From: Paracoccaceae bacterium
GTDB taxonomy: Bacteria > Pseudomonadota > Alphaproteobacteria > Rhodobacterales > Rhodobacteraceae
Length of the DNA stretch: 16,048 nt
NCBI GenBank assembly: GCA_021648225.1
Contig: JAKITE010000058.1
Coordinates: 1 to 16,048 of the forward strand
Direction of reading: 5' to 3'
Position numbers and translations under genes: made by a program. A model generated the notes under the pieces. It searched no databases. It had not been told where the DNA came from and saw only the letters and a list, made by a program, of their open reading frames with translations. Positions 1 to 6,925 of the stretch are shown here, piece after piece (the stretch's first letter is position 1; each line of letters begins with the position of its first letter).

Positions 1-561
1 CACGGTTTTCAGGCCCATATTATGGGGCACAGCCAGATTGCGCGGGTCATCCTCAAACATAACCGCGTTTTTATGGTCCAGATTCACACTGCCAAATACC
101 CGTTCAAACGCGATTTTATGGGGTTTTGAAATATATCCGGCGTGATCAATGCCATATAGCCCGTCAAACACCCCCGTCAGGCCCAGCGCATCAACCGCGT
201 TTTTGGCATAGCCGGATGATCCGTTGGTGTAAATAATTTTACGCCCCGGCAGATTTTGAATGGCTGTGGCCAAGGCAGGGTCGGGCAATAAACAACTGAA
301 ATCAATGTCTTGCACCTCGTCCAGATAGGTCACCGGATCGGTGCCGTGATGGTGCATCATGCCTGCCAAAGTAGTGCCATGTTCACGCCAGTATTCAGCA
401 CGCAGTTTTTTGGCCTGTGGTAAATCAACCGCCAATTCACGGATTAAAAACGCCTCCATTTTTGCCTCAAGCTGCAAAAACAGGGTGCTGGACGCCGGAT
501 AAAGCGTGTGGTCCAGGTCAAAAACCCAGTCGGTAATATGGGAAAATTCAGTATAAGCCAT
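1..561 (-). CDS. Pyrimidine 5'-nucleotidase, HAD superfamily (3' end cut by window edge)
   Basis: HAD-superfamily phosphatase of the pyrimidine 5'-nucleotidase type, expected to remove phosphate from pyrimidine nucleoside monophosphates in the cytoplasm. The visible 187 residues start MAYTEFSHI. They contain motif I FDLDHTLYP (nucleophile Asp15 and Asp17), motif II YTNGS, the motif III lysine in SKPHK, and motif IV MFEDDPRNL. The helical cap between motifs I and II fits the subfamily. Family members run to a little over 200 residues, so only a short C-terminal tail is missing. No Shine-Dalgarno sequence is visible before the ATG at 561, but starting later would lose motif I, so the start is well supported. 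It is divergent from the GntR regulator, with 58 bp between. The subfamily is a confident call; the exact substrate is inferred from the family. Confidence 0.9.
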   Translation of the reverse strand, partial: MAYTEFSHITDWVFDLDHTLYPASSTLFLQLEAKMEAFLIRELAVDLPQAKKLRAEYWREHGTTLAGMMHHHGTDPVTYLDEVQDIDFSCLLPDPALATAIQNLPGRKIIYTNGSSGYAKNAVDALGLTGVFDGLYGIDHAGYISKPHKIAFERVFGSVNLDHKNAVMFEDDPRNLAVPHNMGLKTV

Positions 562-570
562 TGCGAAACT

Positions 571-600
571 GATATAGGCTGGTGTTAACTTCGGCAACAA
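571..600 (-). promoter_or_regulatory. Candidate sigma-70-like promoter for the nucleotidase gene
   Basis: On the minus strand a TTGTTG hexamer (600-595) lies 18 nt upstream of TATATC (576-571). The predicted transcript would start only a few bases before the ATG at 561. That fits the absence of a Shine-Dalgarno sequence and suggests a leaderless or nearly leaderless mRNA. Both hexamers are imperfect, so this is an inference. Confidence 0.25.
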
Positions 601-619
601 CATAAATTAAGGGAAAATA

Positions 620-1258
620 ATGGAGCGGGCAGGCCAAACAAAAGACGCATATGCGCTGGTGCTGGATGCCATCGACACCGGCATCTATCTGCCCGGTGAC
701 AGGCTGGTGGAATCTGAACTGGCCGAACGTTTCGGGGTTTCCCGCACGCCGGTGCGCGAGGCATTGCAACGCCTTGAAACCCAATCGGTGCTGGTGCGCG
801 ACGGGCGTTCCATGGTTGTGGCGGCGCTGGATCATGACCAATTGGGCGAATTATATGTGGTGCGGGCCGAACTTGAAGGCCTCGCCGCAAGGCTGGCCGC
901 CCAACATGCCGCACCCGAGGAAATTCGCATTTTGCAAAATATGCTGGTGATGGATCGCAAGCTGGTCAATGACCCGCAGCAGCTTTCAAAAGCCAATCGG
1001 CGGTTTCACCGACAAATCCATCTGGCCAGCCATAACCGGTTTCTTATTCAACAGCTGGAAATGGTGCATCGGACCATGGCCTTGTTGACCACAACCTCAT
1101 TGGCGGTCGAGGGCAGGGGCAGTGCCGCGCTGGACGAACACGAAGCCTTGGTAAATGCCATTGCCAGCCGGGATGGCGACGCCGCCAATGATGCCCTGAA
1201 AAACCATATTTCCATGGCCTATGAAACCCGCCTGAAACAAGACGCAGGCGAGGTTTGA
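620..1258 (+). CDS. GntR-family transcriptional regulator, FadR/FCD subgroup
   Basis: Cytoplasmic DNA-binding regulator of 212 residues, the normal size for FCD-type GntR proteins. Residues about 7-70 form the winged helix-turn-helix, with the typical signature LPGDRLVESELAERFGVSRT followed by PVREALQRLE. Residues about 77-205 form the all-helical FCD ligand-binding domain. His130 (NRRFH), His174 (DEHEALV) and His196 (LKNHI) match the usual metal/ligand-binding histidines. The start at 620 is preceded by AAGGGAAA, a reasonable ribosome site. The hydratase gene begins 2 nt after its stop, so the two are almost certainly co-transcribed. The simplest inference is that it senses a carboxylic acid metabolite related to the hydratase substrate. 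The ligand cannot be read from the sequence. Confidence 0.93.
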   Translation: MERAGQTKDAYALVLDAIDTGIYLPGDRLVESELAERFGVSRTPVREALQRLETQSVLVRDGRSMVVAALDHDQLGELYVVRAELEGLAARLAAQHAAPEEIRILQNMLVMDRKLVNDPQQLSKANRRFHRQIHLASHNRFLIQQLEMVHRTMALLTTTSLAVEGRGSAALDEHEALVNAIASRDGDAANDALKNHISMAYETRLKQDAGEV

Positions 1259-1260
1259 AA

Positions 1261-2013
1261 ATGTCGGTTGATGCTATTCTGGCAACGCTGCGATCCCGTG
1301 ATCTGATTGGTGATTGCCGCGATACTATCCCCGATATGGCAACCGCGTTTGAGGTTCAGGATGCTGTCGTGGCGGAATTGGCCAAGGGGCTTGGCGGGTT
1401 TGCTGGCTATAAAATTGCCTTTAACAGCAATGCCTTAATGGCAAAAATGGGCCTCTCCCATCCGGGAATGGGGCGGGTTTTTGCAGGTCAGGTTTATGAT
1501 AATGGTATCCGGCTTGATGCGGAATCCTATGTTAACCTGATGATCGAACCGGAAATTGCCGCTGTATTATCCGCCGATATTAACCCCGGCGATGATCTGT
1601 CTGTGCAGGCGTTGTCGCAAAAGGTAGAACGCTTTTTTCCGGCCTTTGAAATCCTTGATCGTCGCAGTATTGACGGGCTGGCCCATGTGCCCAGCATCAT
1701 TGCCCATAATGTTTTTAATGCCGGAATTGTGGTTGGCGGGCCGGGCTTGCCGCCGCAGGAATTCGATTTTTCGAGCCTGCATACAAATTGCAAAGATTCC
1801 GGTGAAACCGTGATTGAAGGCACAGGAATAGCCCCGCAAAACCCGCTGGAAGCACTGGCTTTTCTGGCCAGACATTTCACGGGGCGAGGGCAGGTTATGC
1901 CGGCTGGATCACTGCTTTTGCTGGGTGCCCATTGCCCGCTTTATGCGGTCGGGGCAGGGCGGCAAATGACGCTGGATATGGGCAGGTTCGGCTCGGTTTC
2001 GTTTAGCACCTAA
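1261..2013 (+). CDS. 2-keto-4-pentenoate hydratase-like protein (MhpD/fumarylacetoacetase fold)
   Basis: A 250-residue member of the 2-keto-4-pentenoate hydratase family, which adds water to 2-hydroxy-dienoates in meta-cleavage degradation of aromatic compounds; related decarboxylases share the fold. The metal-binding pattern is visible: Glu96 and Glu98 in the ExE motif MIEPEIAAVL, and Glu130 in AFEILDRR. The GYKIAF lysine (Lys51) matches the family's conserved GxK region, and PAGSLLLLGAH matches its C-terminal strand. I chose the ATG at 1261 because GGCGAGG lies 7 nt upstream; a TTG at 1255 is also in frame. It sits 2 nt after the GntR gene. No ring-cleavage dioxygenase, aldolase or aldehyde dehydrogenase is nearby, so a complete meta pathway is not supported and the substrate is unknown. 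Its stop overlaps that of the facing glycosyltransferase. Confidence 0.85.
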   Translation: MSVDAILATLRSRDLIGDCRDTIPDMATAFEVQDAVVAELAKGLGGFAGYKIAFNSNALMAKMGLSHPGMGRVFAGQVYDNGIRLDAESYVNLMIEPEIAAVLSADINPGDDLSVQALSQKVERFFPAFEILDRRSIDGLAHVPSIIAHNVFNAGIVVGGPGLPPQEFDFSSLHTNCKDSGETVIEGTGIAPQNPLEALAFLARHFTGRGQVMPAGSLLLLGAHCPLYAVGAGRQMTLDMGRFGSVSFST

Positions 2014-3854
2014 TCCAGCCCGTGGTCGGTTTTATCCCAGTAAAACGGTGCGAAAAACAGCTCGAATATTGCTTTATAGGCGGCAAAAGTGCCAAGCGGC
2101 CAATACAGGAACAGGGTGAATATTATCGGCAGCAAAGCAGGGCGTTTCTTAAGCAAAACCGCGGTCATGGCGATTAGTATCATCACCGCCTCACCCAGAA
2201 TCAACAGCCCAAATGCAAACACCCAGAACCCGTCGGAAAACTGGTCAAAAAACGCCCATTCCACACCCAGAAACCCTGTCCATATTACCCAGAAAAGCGG
2301 CGCGGATAAAAACGATGTCAGGGTTCCCAGAAAAATCACCTGAAAGCCGAAAAACCCAATAGGACCCAATTCTTTTAACAATAATAACGGGTTACGCATA
2401 TGGGTGGCCCATGTCATGGCAAAGCCCTTTAACCAACGGGAACGCTGCTTGACCCATGCAACAGGGCGGCTGTTGGCCTCTTCCCAAGTGGTTGAATCGA
2501 CAATTTCGCAACGATAACCAAACCGCGCCATACGCATGCCCAAATCGGCGTCTTCGGTCACATTATGGGCGTCCCACGCGCCGACCTGCTGCAACACATT
2601 GCGCCGCACAAAAACCGAGGTTCCCCCCAGCGGCAAAGGCGCGCCCATGCGTTGCAGCCCGCGCATGATCACCCGAAACCACACCGCATATTCAATGGTA
2701 AAGCAGCGCGACATCCAGTTGCGTTTGGTGTTGTAAAAATCGAGGTAACATTGCACCGAACCAACCGAATTGGGGGCTGCCATCAGGTGGCTGACCACCT
2801 TGTCAATCTGGTCCGGGTCGGGCCGATCTTCGGCGTCATAAATGCCGATAATCTCGCCTTTGCAAAACGGCAGGGCGTAATTCATCGCCCTTGGTTTGGT
2901 TTGTAATGTATCGGCCGGAACGGTAATAACCTCGATCCAGCGGGGCAAAATCCGCGTGGCCAGGGCGGCGGCGGTAATTTCGTCTTTTTCCTCAAGCAAT
3001 ATCTTTATATCTAGTAATTCTTTGGGATAAGTCAGTTTTTCAAGCGCGCTCAGCAGAGCATCCAGCACCCGGTTTTCATGAAAAAGCGGCACCAGCACCG
3101 TGATTTTGGGGCGTTTGCGAAAATCCGAAAGCAAAGGTGTAGTATTGCTTTTGACAATGATTCGATCACGGCCAAACAAAAACAACCCCAGCGCGGTGGC
3201 CCGTAAAACCGTTGTGGCAAAATTGGCCAGCAATGCCCAAAGAAGCAGCCCCAGAAATATTTTTGAGGGAAACAGAAAAACCAGCGCTGCGATAGAAAGA
3301 ACAACCAGCAGGCCCAAAACCCCGTTCAGCTTTTGGCCAATTTCACGACAACTGTATTTTTCAGGGCAAAGGTTGTGTGCGTTTTTTGTTAGCTCTTGGC
3401 GAAACCCAACCTCGATACCGGCCCTGATTGCTGCTGGTTTGGCGCGCACAATTTTGGCCTGCCCGGGCCAGCGGTTTTCGGCAAATTGAAGGACCTGCGG
3501 ATCATGGGGATTGGCCGCCGCGATAACAACCTGATTATTGATCCTGCGCCACGGAATTATTTCAATTTCCAGACATTTTATCGGGTCTAATCCATCCAGC
3601 AAATCCGGGTCAGCAGGGGCCGTGGAAATATCAAGCGTGATACCGTCAAATTGAATATCCACAGCATTTTCAATATCAGCCTGTTTTGCCATTTGATGCG
3701 AGACAATGATTTCGCCCAGCAACGCATCACGGTTGCTTTGCATTTTCAAAGCATTGTTCAGATCAATTTTGCTGATATTTCCGCGCGCCAGCAAAATCGA
3801 CCCCAATTTGGGGATTCGCCGTGCCAGAAACTCGATTTTAGGACTCGCCACCAA
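2010..3854 (-). CDS. Membrane glycosyltransferase family 2 with N-terminal MshEN (GspE-N) domain
   Basis: A 614-residue inner-membrane glycosyltransferase, probably making an exopolysaccharide. Residues about 16-39 (PKLGSILLARGNIS onward, ending at Gln39) match the MshEN/GspE N-terminal repeat; a second, more degenerate copy spans about 45-69. Two membrane segments lie around 177-217. The GT2 domain follows: VLVPLFHEN (253-261), DAED (340-343), TED (433-435) and QRSRW (470-474), the D,D,D,QxxRW set of processive cellulose-synthase-like enzymes. Further membrane segments lie around 498-530, 546-568 and 575-597. It ends with PFYWDKTDHGLD, a tail I know from this subfamily. No ATG suits the start; TTG at 3854 or GTG at 3851 are candidates without a clear ribosome site. 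carA lies 62 bp upstream on the same strand. MshEN domains can bind c-di-GMP, so allosteric control is plausible. The sugar substrate is unknown. Confidence 0.88.
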   Translation of the reverse strand: MVASPKIEFLARRIPKLGSILLARGNISKIDLNNALKMQSNRDALLGEIIVSHQMAKQADIENAVDIQFDGITLDISTAPADPDLLDGLDPIKCLEIEIIPWRRINNQVVIAAANPHDPQVLQFAENRWPGQAKIVRAKPAAIRAGIEVGFRQELTKNAHNLCPEKYSCREIGQKLNGVLGLLVVLSIAALVFLFPSKIFLGLLLWALLANFATTVLRATALGLFLFGRDRIIVKSNTTPLLSDFRKRPKITVLVPLFHENRVLDALLSALEKLTYPKELLDIKILLEEKDEITAAALATRILPRWIEVITVPADTLQTKPRAMNYALPFCKGEIIGIYDAEDRPDPDQIDKVVSHLMAAPNSVGSVQCYLDFYNTKRNWMSRCFTIEYAVWFRVIMRGLQRMGAPLPLGGTSVFVRRNVLQQVGAWDAHNVTEDADLGMRMARFGYRCEIVDSTTWEEANSRPVAWVKQRSRWLKGFAMTWATHMRNPLLLLKELGPIGFFGFQVIFLGTLTSFLSAPLFWVIWTGFLGVEWAFFDQFSDGFWVFAFGLLILGEAVMILIAMTAVLLKKRPALLPIIFTLFLYWPLGTFAAYKAIFELFFAPFYWDKTDHGLD

Positions 3855-3916
3855 TTCACCATTTAATACTTAGGTGAACCTTGTGGCCAAAACCTTAAAT
3901 ATTCGATAAATATTGG

Positions 3917-5104
3917 TTAACGTGTTGCGATTGCGTCAACAAATCGCTCAAAAAGGTAAAAGCTGTCTTGGGGGCCGGGGCTGGCTTCGGGGTGGTGTTG
4001 CACCGAAAAAACCGGCCGGTCAACCATGCGAATCCCGCAATTGGAGCCATCAAACAGGCTGATATGGGTTTCGACCACACCGTCAGGCAAAGATTGCGAA
4101 TCAACCGCGAATCCGTGGTTCATCGAGGTGATTTCAACCTTGCCGGTCGCGATCTCCTTAACCGGATGGTTGGCACCATGATGGCCGTGATTCATCTTCA
4201 GGGTTTTTGCGCCCAATGCCAAAGCCAGCATCTGGTGGCCCAGACAAATGCCAAATACCGGCATGTCGGAACGCTCCAGAATTTCCTGTATCATCGGCAC
4301 CGCATATTCGCCGGTGGCGGCCGGGTCTCCGGGACCGTTTGACAGGAATAACCCTTGGGGTTTCAGGGCCAAAATCTCGTCAGCGGTGGCGGTGGCGGGC
4401 AACACCGTAACCGAACAGCCAGCACTGGCCAGACAGCGCAGAATATTGCGTTTTGCACCGTAATCAATGGCCACCACGCGGTAGCCGTCTTTGGCCTGTT
4501 TACTATGGCCATCCGGCCATGCCCAGCGCATTTCATCCCAGCGATACGCGGCATCACAAGTGACTTCTTTGGCAAGATCCATGCCCTCTATGCCGTTGAA
4601 ACCACGGGCTTTTTCCAATAAATCAATGTCAAAAACCCCGTCAGCAGCGTGTTGAATGGCCACATGCGGCGCGCCTTGCATGCGGATTGCGCGGGTCAGG
4701 CGACGGGTGTCTACGCCGCCAATACCGATGCGGTTATGCTGTTGCAGCCAAGCAGCCAAGTTTTGCACCGAACGCCAGTTTGACGGCGCGGTCGGGTCCC
4801 ATTTCACCACCATTCCGGCGGCGATTGGTGCTTGGGTTTCGTCGTCTTCGGGGGTGGTGCCGGTATTGCCGATATGGGGGAAGGTAAAGGTAACAATCTG
4901 GCCCGCATAAGACGGGTCTGTCATGATTTCCTGATAGCCGGTCATGGCGGTATTAAAGCATAATTCGGCCACCGCGATGCCTGTGGCACCAAAGCCTTTG
5001 CCGTAATAAATCGTGCCATCCGCCAAGGCGATACAGGCGGTTGGTTTGGCATGGGAATCAGGCGCGGAGGCAAGCGCCTGTTCGGATGGAAAAGTTAGCG
5101 ACAT
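3917..5104 (-). CDS. carA: Carbamoyl-phosphate synthase small subunit (glutaminase)
   Basis: Small subunit of carbamoyl-phosphate synthase: it hydrolyses glutamine and channels ammonia to CarB, which makes carbamoyl phosphate for pyrimidine and arginine synthesis in the cytoplasm. The N-terminal CarA-specific domain is recognisable (LADGTIYYGKGFG, FNTAMTGYQEIMTDPSYAGQ). The C-terminal class I glutamine amidotransferase domain has SNGPGDP, nucleophile Cys287 in FGICLGHQ, and His371/Glu373 in HHPEASPGP. At 395 residues it is close to the usual length. The start is supported by AAAGGA 7 nt before the ATG. carB is not in the window. It is divergent from the YqeY-like gene across 183 bp and precedes the glycosyltransferase on the same strand, with no convincing terminator between. 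Confidence 0.98.
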   Translation of the reverse strand: MSLTFPSEQALASAPDSHAKPTACIALADGTIYYGKGFGATGIAVAELCFNTAMTGYQEIMTDPSYAGQIVTFTFPHIGNTGTTPEDDETQAPIAAGMVVKWDPTAPSNWRSVQNLAAWLQQHNRIGIGGVDTRRLTRAIRMQGAPHVAIQHAADGVFDIDLLEKARGFNGIEGMDLAKEVTCDAAYRWDEMRWAWPDGHSKQAKDGYRVVAIDYGAKRNILRCLASAGCSVTVLPATATADEILALKPQGLFLSNGPGDPAATGEYAVPMIQEILERSDMPVFGICLGHQMLALALGAKTLKMNHGHHGANHPVKEIATGKVEITSMNHGFAVDSQSLPDGVVETHISLFDGSNCGIRMVDRPVFSVQHHPEASPGPQDSFYLFERFVDAIATR

Positions 5105-5131
5105 GGGAGTATCCTTTGCGGAATTTGCCGG

Positions 5132-5160
5132 AAATTACGGGGAACTCACGCCAAGGTCAA
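5132..5160 (-). promoter_or_regulatory. Candidate carA promoter
   Basis: On the minus strand TTGACC (5160-5155) and TAATTT (5137-5132) are 17 nt apart and point at carA, whose ATG is at 5104. The -35 matches the consensus in five of six positions, while the -10 is poor. No attenuator or arginine/pyrimidine operator was recognised in the leader. Confidence 0.3.
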
Positions 5161-5217
5161 GGGTGAAGAAAAAGTAAATTTGCAGTGTTATCAATGGGTT
5201 GAGATTGCTGTGAGTGG

Positions 5218-5246
5218 TTGTTAAAAATAGATTAAACCGATATATT
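5218..5246 (+). promoter_or_regulatory. Candidate sigma-70-type promoter for the YqeY-like gene
   Basis: TTGTTA (5218-5223) and TATATT (5241-5246) are separated by exactly 17 nt of AT-rich sequence. Transcription would begin near 5253, giving a leader of about 35 nt with GGTGAG before the ATG at 5288. The -10 hexamer sits inside short inverted arms CCGA/TCGG (5238-5250), which could be an operator or chance. Confidence 0.45.
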
Positions 5247-5287
5247 CGGCGTTCTGCTGTTAACTCGGCGATAATTCTGGTGAGAAA

Positions 5288-5743
5288 ATGATCCGCAAAC
5301 GTCTTAGCGATGCGCAAAAACAAGCAATGAAAGCCCGCGAGGCCAAACGTCTTTCAACTTTGCGGCTGATAAACGCCGCTATAAAAGACCGCGATATTGC
5401 CGCGCGCAGCGAAGAAAACACCGAAGGGGTTACCGATGCCGATATTCTGGGCATTCTGGCCAAAATGATCAAACAAAGGATCGACAGCGCCAAAACCTAT
5501 GAAGAAGCCGGTCGGTTGGAGCTGGCCGAGGGCGAGCGTAGCGAAATCAAGGTGATCGAGGAATTTCTGCCCAAGCAGCTTTCCGATCAAGAAGTCGAAG
5601 CGGCGATTAAAGCTGCGGTTGAAAAAACCGGTGCCAGTTCGATTCGCGATATGGGTAAAATCATGGCAGAGCTGAAATCAAACTATACCGGCCAGATGGA
5701 TTTTGGCAAAGTAGGTGCTGCGGTCAAGGCTGCTTTGGCTTAG
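5288..5743 (+). CDS. GatB/YqeY domain-containing protein
   Basis: A 151-residue cytoplasmic protein of the YqeY family, related to the C-terminal tail domain of GatB, the amidotransferase subunit that corrects Glu-tRNA(Gln) and Asp-tRNA(Asn). The hallmarks are the N-terminal helices with STLRLINAAIKDRDI, the middle part ILAKMIKQRIDSAKTYEEAG followed by EGERSEIKVIEEFLPKQLS, and the C-terminal SIRDMGKIMAELKSNYTGQM. The length is normal. The family is thought to act in tRNA-linked metabolism because of its GatB similarity, but its exact role is not settled. GGTGAG precedes the ATG. The last 20 bp overlap the 3' end of the facing EamA transporter gene. It is divergent from carA. Confidence 0.95.
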   Translation: MIRKRLSDAQKQAMKAREAKRLSTLRLINAAIKDRDIAARSEENTEGVTDADILGILAKMIKQRIDSAKTYEEAGRLELAEGERSEIKVIEEFLPKQLSDQEVEAAIKAAVEKTGASSIRDMGKIMAELKSNYTGQMDFGKVGAAVKAALA

Positions 5744-6599
5744 CTTTATCGCGTAAATTCAACAGATTGGCGGCGATTATTAAACCTCCGCCAATGAATA
5801 CCGGCATCAGTAATGGTTCGGAATATAACACCATCCCCACCACAGCGATAATTGGCAAGCGGATAAAATCCATCGGCGCAACAATGCTGGCAGGTGCCAG
5901 CGAAAGGGCCATGGTCAGGCAATAATGGGCGGTCAGCCCGCAAATGCCAACCACAACCAACCAAGGCGCGATTTGGCTGGTGGGCACCGGAATGCCGCCG
6001 GGAAGCGATAGAAAAAACGCAAAAACCAGCTGCATCAAGGTCATCCAGAACAGCACAGTCAACACCCTGTCCACCCGCATGATTTTGCTGGTCATCATGT
6101 TGTTAAGCGCAAACCCAAGCGCCGCGCCAAGCCCCGCGGCATGGCCCCAGCTAATTGGCTGCACACCCGGTTGGGCAACAATCAAAACGCCAATAAAGCC
6201 AAGCAAGGCAACAAACAGTTTTTTACGGGTCAGCTTTTCGCCCAGCATAAGTGGCGCAAATAAAACCACCCAGATCGGGTTGGTGAATTCCAGTGCTACT
6301 AGCTGAGACAAGGGAATCACGGCAATGCCGTAAAACCACATATTCTGGGCGGTGAAATGCAAGACATTGCGGGTCAGGTGTTGGCCAAACCGCTTGGTTC
6401 TAACCTGAGAAAACCCGTGTTTTGAACGGCTTAGCAACAGTAAAACAACGATAAACCCGATGATGGACCGATATAACATCAGCTCAAATGTGTTCAGCTC
6501 CGCTGAAATTTCACGCCCTGCCACGGCCATGGCCACAAAGGAAACCACCGCGCCGGTCATCCAGTAAAGCGCCTTTAGCGGCTGCATTTCAGGGGTCAT
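5724..6599 (-). CDS. DMT-superfamily transporter, EamA family
   Basis: A 291-residue inner-membrane protein with about ten hydrophobic helices in two EamA repeats (roughly residues 8-142 and 152-282), typical of drug/metabolite transporters. Recognisable stretches are MLYRSIIGFIVVLLLL, the ALEFTNPIWVVLFAPLMLGE end of helix 4 in the first repeat, and APMDFIRLPIIAVVGMVLYS in the second. The substrate is not predictable; relatives export amino acids, metabolites or riboflavin-like compounds. Its ATG overlaps the stop of the upstream monooxygenase-fold gene by 4 nt (ATGA), so translation is probably coupled. Its 3' end overlaps the YqeY-like gene by 20 bp, a convergent overlap that leaves no space for a terminator. 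Confidence 0.93.
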   Translation of the reverse strand: MTPEMQPLKALYWMTGAVVSFVAMAVAGREISAELNTFELMLYRSIIGFIVVLLLLSRSKHGFSQVRTKRFGQHLTRNVLHFTAQNMWFYGIAVIPLSQLVALEFTNPIWVVLFAPLMLGEKLTRKKLFVALLGFIGVLIVAQPGVQPISWGHAAGLGAALGFALNNMMTSKIMRVDRVLTVLFWMTLMQLVFAFFLSLPGGIPVPTSQIAPWLVVVGICGLTAHYCLTMALSLAPASIVAPMDFIRLPIIAVVGMVLYSEPLLMPVFIGGGLIIAANLLNLRDKAKPKQP

Positions 6600-6877
6600 T
6601 CAACGCGCTTGGTGAATTTTCGTTCCAGCTTTTCCGAAACCTTGCCCCATTCGCTATTTTTTGCCCGTTCCTGATGGGCGTCAAACGAGGATTCTGAATC
6701 AAAAACCTCGGACACAATAAAGGTATTGCGTTTTTTGGGGTCTTCATAGACTTCGAATTTCAAACAACCGGGCTCAGCACGGGTTAGCGCGATATGCTCT
6801 TCTAAATAAAGATCAATTACTGCGCGATCAGCGGCGGTGGTTGCCACCAATAATCCATCGAGAAATACTTTGGCCAT
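6596..6877 (-). CDS. Antibiotic biosynthesis monooxygenase (ABM) domain protein
   Basis: A 93-residue small protein with the dimeric alpha/beta-barrel fold of the YgiN/ABM family. Recognisable features are an early beta strand (VFLDGLLVA), the helix leading to ALTRAEPGCLKFEVYED, and FIVSEVFDSESSFDAHQ, where His88-type positions of the family (DAHQ) are preserved. Such proteins act as cofactor-free quinol monooxygenases, haem-binding proteins or simply ligand-binding dimers, so the activity is uncertain. A strong ribosome site (GGGGG) lies 5-9 nt before the ATG. It is 48 bp downstream of guaA and overlaps the EamA gene by 4 nt, so the three may share one transcript. Confidence 0.88.
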   Translation of the reverse strand: MAKVFLDGLLVATTAADRAVIDLYLEEHIALTRAEPGCLKFEVYEDPKKRNTFIVSEVFDSESSFDAHQERAKNSEWGKVSEKLERKFTKRVE

Positions 6878-6925
6878 ATCTGCCCCCTTTTGTTCAGATT
6901 AGGCAGGCCTGTCGGAACTGTCCAG

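Noticed and set aside
1255..1260. TTG at 1255 as the hydratase start, overlapping the GntR stop
   Set aside because: The ATG at 1261 has the better-spaced GGCGAGG and fits the family N-terminus.
3855..3916. AATATT-rich inverted sequence between carA and the glycosyltransferase as a terminator
   Set aside because: The pairing is AT-only and weak, with no proper T-run; it is more likely promoter-like or neutral sequence.
5238..5250. CCGA-TATAT-TCGG as a defined regulator operator
   Set aside because: Four-base arms are too short to support a named operator; mentioned only with the promoter.
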